Shown: piece by piece, positions 6,967 through 9,419 of the stretch
Position numbering within the stretch: the stretch's first letter is position 1
Layout of the letters: each line of letters begins with the position of its first letter
Assembly (NCBI GenBank): GCA_049582065.1
Contig: JBAUTF010000065.1
Coordinates: 1-9,419 of the forward strand
DNA length: 9,419 bases
Reading direction: 5' to 3'
From: DATKSS01 sp049582065
GTDB taxonomy: Bacteria; Chloroflexota; Dormibacteria; Dormibacterales; Dormibacteraceae
Position numbers and translations under genes: made by a program
Notes under the pieces: model-generated
What the model was told of the DNA's origin: nothing
Seen by the model: the letters and a program-made list of their open reading frames with translations, nothing else
The model's database searches: none

Positions 6967-6972
6967 TATGAT
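6967..6972 (+). promoter_or_regulatory. Candidate -10 box for a leaderless transcript
   Basis: TATGAT (5 of 6 matches to TATAAT) is followed by 7 nt and then the ATG at 6980, so transcription would begin at the start codon. No Shine-Dalgarno precedes either 6968 or 6980. GTGACC (6942-6947) is a poor -35 with a long 19-bp spacer. The hexamer overlaps the alternative ATG at 6968, which argues for initiation at 6980. Confidence 0.4.
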
Positions 6973-6979
6973 TGGCTCG

Positions 6980-7894
6980 ATGGCGGCGGCTTCTTCGAGC
7001 TTTGCGGTGCTCGGACCGGGAGGGGTGGGCGGGTTGGTGGCGGCGCTGCTGGCGCGCGCAGGCAACTCCGTGTTGGTGATCGCCGGCGAACAGACGTCTC
7101 GCGCGATCGCCGATCGGGGAATCCGGCTCGAGAGCAAGCGTTTCGGCGATTTCAGCGTTTCGGTACGAACCGCAACCCGCCTGGCGGAACCGGTGGACGC
7201 ATGCTTCATCACGGTCAAGTCCACCCAGCTGCGTGAAGCTCTGGCGCGCGTGCCCGCGACAGCCCTCGGCCAGGGTTTGGTGATCCCCTTTCTCAACGGG
7301 ATCGACCACGTCGAGCTCCTGCGGTCCATCTACCCTTCGTCGAGCGTGGTGGCCGCGACCATCCGGGTGGAGGCCGCGAAGGTCGAGCCCGGTGTGATCC
7401 GCCAGATGAGCCCGTTTGCCAGCGTCGAGCTGGCGGCGTCGGCCGGCAACCGAGACCGTGTCGACACCGTCGCCGCTCAGCTGAAGGCGACGGGTTTGGA
7501 AGTGCGCGTGCGCGATGACGAAACGCCCATGCTCTGGGACAAGCTCGTGATGCTGGCGCCGCTCGCGCTGCTGACCACGCACGAGCGGGGCAACGCGGGG
7601 GTGGTTCGCACGCGACGCCGCGAGGATGCTATCGCTGTGATCAAGGAGGTGGCCGCCGTCGCCCGGGCCGAGGGAGGCACAGTCGACGCGGAGAGCGTGA
7701 TTCGCATGCTCGACTCGGCCCCGGAATCGATGGAGTCGTCGATGCAGCGCGACCAGGCGGGCGGCCGCCCGCTCGAGGTGGACGCGATCGGCGGAGCGGT
7801 CGTGAGGCATGCTGAGCAAAGAGGCATCCCGGTGCCGGTGACCCGCCGGCTGGTCGAAGAGCTCGAAGCCAGGGGCAATCGACCGGCCGGGTAG
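6980..7894 (+). CDS. Ketopantoate reductase family protein (PanE/ApbA-like)
   Basis: A 304-residue NADP(H)-binding oxidoreductase, normal length for the family. The N-terminal Rossmann motif is G12-P-G-G-V-G17 after a short strand. TVKSTQ (78-83, Lys80) and FLNGID (104-109, Asn106) are the family's substrate- and cofactor-loop elements. The C-terminal catalytic domain has L-W-D-K (Lys188, equivalent to the general-acid lysine) and S-S-M-Q-R-D with L-E-V-D downstream (Ser254 and Glu266), followed by a G-G-A-V-V helix. All catalytic positions are present, so an active enzyme is expected. In PanE the reaction is reduction of 2-dehydropantoate to pantoate (vitamin B5 / CoA synthesis). Many homologues act on other 2-oxo acids, so panE is not assigned. 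ATG 6968 or TTG 6956 would add 4 or 8 residues. The nitrilase follows after 12 nt, probably in one transcript. Confidence 0.87.
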   Translation: MAAASSSFAVLGPGGVGGLVAALLARAGNSVLVIAGEQTSRAIADRGIRLESKRFGDFSVSVRTATRLAEPVDACFITVKSTQLREALARVPATALGQGLVIPFLNGIDHVELLRSIYPSSSVVAATIRVEAAKVEPGVIRQMSPFASVELAASAGNRDRVDTVAAQLKATGLEVRVRDDETPMLWDKLVMLAPLALLTTHERGNAGVVRTRRREDAIAVIKEVAAVARAEGGTVDAESVIRMLDSAPESMESSMQRDQAGGRPLEVDAIGGAVVRHAEQRGIPVPVTRRLVEELEARGNRPAG

Positions 7895-7906
7895 AGAATC
7901 GAGAGA

Positions 7907-8839
7907 ATGACGAAAACCAGGCGGGTCGCGGTGGTCCAGGCGGCTCCGGTCGTCTTCGACCGCTCCGCCACGCTGGCCAGGGTCCACAAGCTTGCGGGCG
8001 AGGCTGCTGCGGGGGGAGCCGGCCTCGTGCTGTTTCCCGAGGCTTTCGTTTCCGGTTATCCGCGCGGCATCTCCTTCGGCACGGTGATCGGACAGCGCAC
8101 GCGAGAGGGCCGCGATCATTTCCGCCGGTACTGGGAGAGCTCGGTGGACGTGCCCGGCCCCGCGGTGGACGAGCTGGCGGCCCTCGCGTCAGCGCTTGCG
8201 ATCCACCTCGTGATCGGGGTCATCGAGCGCGGCGGAGGCACGCTGTACTGCACCGCGCTGTTCTTCTCGCCGGAGGGCTATCTGGGCAAGCACCGCAAGG
8301 TCATGCCGACCGCGGCCGAGCGGCTGGTGTGGGGCTTTGGCGACGGGTCCACCCTCCCGGTGTTCGATACCCCCTTCGGGAGGTTGGGCGCGGTCATCTG
8401 TTGGGAGAACTACATGCCGTTGCTGCGGATGGCCATGTACTCCAAGGGCATCCAGATTTACTGCATCCCAACCGCGGACGGGCGCGAGACATGGCTCTCG
8501 ACGGTTCGACACATCGCGATGGAGGGCCGCTGCTTCGTGCTCTCGGCAAACCAGTTCACGCGGCTTGCCGATTTCCCGTCCGACATCAAGAACGAGCTCG
8601 CGTCCCGGCCGGACGACGTCGTCTGCCAGGGTGGAAGCTGCATCGTCGGACCGATGGGCGACGTGCTCGCCGGCCCCGATTTCAAGGGAGAGACGATTCT
8701 TTACGCGGACCTCGACCTGGACGAAATGGCCCGCGGGAAGTACGACTTCGACGTGACCGGTCATTACGCCCGGCCGGACCTGTTTCACCTCGAGGTCAAC
8801 GAGGCAGCCCAGGAGCCGGTCGCGTCGACGGATTCCTAG
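7907..8839 (+). CDS. Nitrilase (carbon-nitrogen hydrolase superfamily)
   Basis: A 310-residue enzyme of the nitrilase branch, which hydrolyses R-CN to the carboxylic acid and ammonia; the length is typical. The catalytic set is complete: Glu45 in LFPEAFVSGYPRG (42-54), Lys131 in KHRKVMPT (128-135), Glu138 in the following A-E-R-L-V-W, and the nucleophile Cys165 in GAVICWENYMP (161-171). The P-T-x-x-E-R-x-x-W-G-x-G-D-G-S block (134-148) and the C-W-E-N sequence are marks of true nitrilases rather than amidases or carbamoylases. No signal peptide is present, so it is cytoplasmic. The start ATG is preceded by GAGAG, a modest Shine-Dalgarno, 12 nt after the ketopantoate reductase-like stop. The substrate cannot be read from sequence; aliphatic, aryl or cyano-amino-acid nitriles are all possible. 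Confidence 0.93.
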   Translation: MTKTRRVAVVQAAPVVFDRSATLARVHKLAGEAAAGGAGLVLFPEAFVSGYPRGISFGTVIGQRTREGRDHFRRYWESSVDVPGPAVDELAALASALAIHLVIGVIERGGGTLYCTALFFSPEGYLGKHRKVMPTAAERLVWGFGDGSTLPVFDTPFGRLGAVICWENYMPLLRMAMYSKGIQIYCIPTADGRETWLSTVRHIAMEGRCFVLSANQFTRLADFPSDIKNELASRPDDVVCQGGSCIVGPMGDVLAGPDFKGETILYADLDLDEMARGKYDFDVTGHYARPDLFHLEVNEAAQEPVASTDS

Positions 8840-8893
8840 CGGAAGCTGTTCGATTTTGTGCCCATTTCACTCCGGCACTGCTGAACTCGAAGG

Positions 8894-9415
8894 TCAGCGG
8901 CCGGATTCCTGCTCGGGGCCGCTTGGCCATTTCAGGGTGAGAGCGTCCAGGAGGTCGAGGTCCCCGGGTGAGTGGCCGCATTCCGTGAGGTAGCGGGCGA
9001 GCTCGCTGCGGTGCTGGGTCCCGTGGTTCACGACGTGGGCAAGGATCAGCCAGCGCGGCACCGCGAAGTCTTCGTTCAAGGTCAGGGACTCGGATAGGGC
9101 GGTTTCATTTAGAGACTCCACGTAGCTCCGCAACCGCAGGTCCTCTTCGAGGCAGAAGGCATGGATGGCGGGCAGGTCGTCGAGCACGAACCCGTGGTCC
9201 CACACATACGTGTCCCCAACCTTGTGCCCGATGCAGAACTCCCGCCAGCTCCAGTCGACGTCGACGAGGTGCCGGAGAGTCTGAAAGGCGCCGCCGTGGT
9301 CCAGCTTCCCCGTCGCACGGAACTCGTCTTCCGACAAGCCGGCCGCCACCGTCAGGATCCGGTCGTTCGCCCAGGCGTGGTATCGAACGAACGCGAGCAG
9401 GGTTTCAGTATTCAT
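8894..9415 (-). CDS. DinB/YfiT-fold family protein
   Basis: A 173-residue protein of the DinB superfamily (four-helix bundle, PF05163/PF12867 type). The N-terminus has the usual R-Y-H-A-W-A-N-x-R-I (11-20), and the metal-binding triad is intact: His49 in L-R-H-L-V-D-V-D-W, and His131 and His135 in HVVNHGTQHRSE (127-138). Characterised relatives are metal-dependent thiol transferases (mycothiol- or bacillithiol-dependent) or have no known activity, so the function stays open. The name DinB here refers to the Bacillus damage-inducible protein, not DNA polymerase IV. The ATG at 9415 is 4 bases from the window edge and gives the expected N-terminus, so the gene looks complete, but its promoter is not visible. 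It converges with the nitrilase across 54 bp. Confidence 0.9.
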   Translation of the reverse strand: MNTETLLAFVRYHAWANDRILTVAAGLSEDEFRATGKLDHGGAFQTLRHLVDVDWSWREFCIGHKVGDTYVWDHGFVLDDLPAIHAFCLEEDLRLRSYVESLNETALSESLTLNEDFAVPRWLILAHVVNHGTQHRSELARYLTECGHSPGDLDLLDALTLKWPSGPEQESGR

Positions 9416-9419
9416 GGCA

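Noticed and set aside
6836..8119. A 427-codon minus-strand open frame
   Set aside because: It lies antisense to the ketopantoate reductase-like gene and the nitrilase, both of which have full catalytic motifs. Its composition is polar and low-complexity.
8872..8904. Stem (GCTGA/TCAGC with outer CCGG/CCGG) between the convergent nitrilase and DinB-fold genes, considered as a bidirectional terminator
   Set aside because: The inner stem is only 5 bp with an asymmetric internal loop, it overlaps the DinB-fold stop codon, and there is no T-tract on either side.

Overview
The window is high-GC DNA (about two-thirds G+C by eye) from a free-living bacterium. The gene families are a deazaflavin (F420)-type reductase, a stand-alone RnfD-like membrane protein, an LppX/LprG-like lipoprotein, an AI-2E-type permease and a DinB-fold protein. 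This set fits soil lineages such as Actinomycetota, Chloroflexota or Dormibacterota, but the sequence alone cannot decide between them. I see no rRNA, tRNA, CRISPR, insertion sequence, phage gene or attachment site. It reads as ordinary chromosomal housekeeping and accessory content.

Layout, left to right. (1) 3-692 (+) is the 3' part of a membrane-anchored, Pro/Ala-rich protein of unknown function whose frame is open at the window edge. (2) 844-2100 (-) is an AI-2E family permease, and 2203-2595 (-) is a small deazaflavin-dependent reductase-like protein. (3) Divergent from that, 2736-3347 (+) is a GyrI-like small-molecule-binding protein; the shared 140-bp intergenic region contains a hairpin. 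(4) Convergent and only 7 bp away, 3355-4044 (-) is a PAP2-type phosphatase. (5) 4109-5116 (-) is a two-domain secreted lipoprotein. Opposite it starts 5165-6892 (+), an RnfD/NqrB-like membrane protein with an unusual ~215-residue extracytoplasmic tail. Their starts are 48 bp apart (39 bp with the earlier lipoprotein start) and flank a perfect 7-bp inverted repeat whose half-sites are 21 bp apart. (6) 6980-7894 (+), a ketopantoate reductase-family protein, and 7907-8839 (+), a nitrilase, form a tight pair. (7) 8894-9415 (-) is a DinB/YfiT-fold protein converging on the nitrilase.

Likely working units. The lipoprotein and RnfD-like protein may be co-regulated through the central palindrome and may act together at the outer face of the membrane. 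The ketopantoate reductase-like and nitrilase genes are probably one transcript. The reductase and the GyrI-like gene share a divergent control region and might both handle small toxic molecules. Two genes (6980 + and 4044 -) have a -10-like hexamer 7-8 nt before the ATG and no Shine-Dalgarno, which suggests leaderless transcripts. The GyrI-like gene, by contrast, has a clear Shine-Dalgarno.

I found no convincing new multi-gene system. The items most worth checking are the RnfD-like protein, which lacks a recognisable flavinylation motif and carries an unassigned C-terminal domain, and its palindrome-linked lipoprotein partner.
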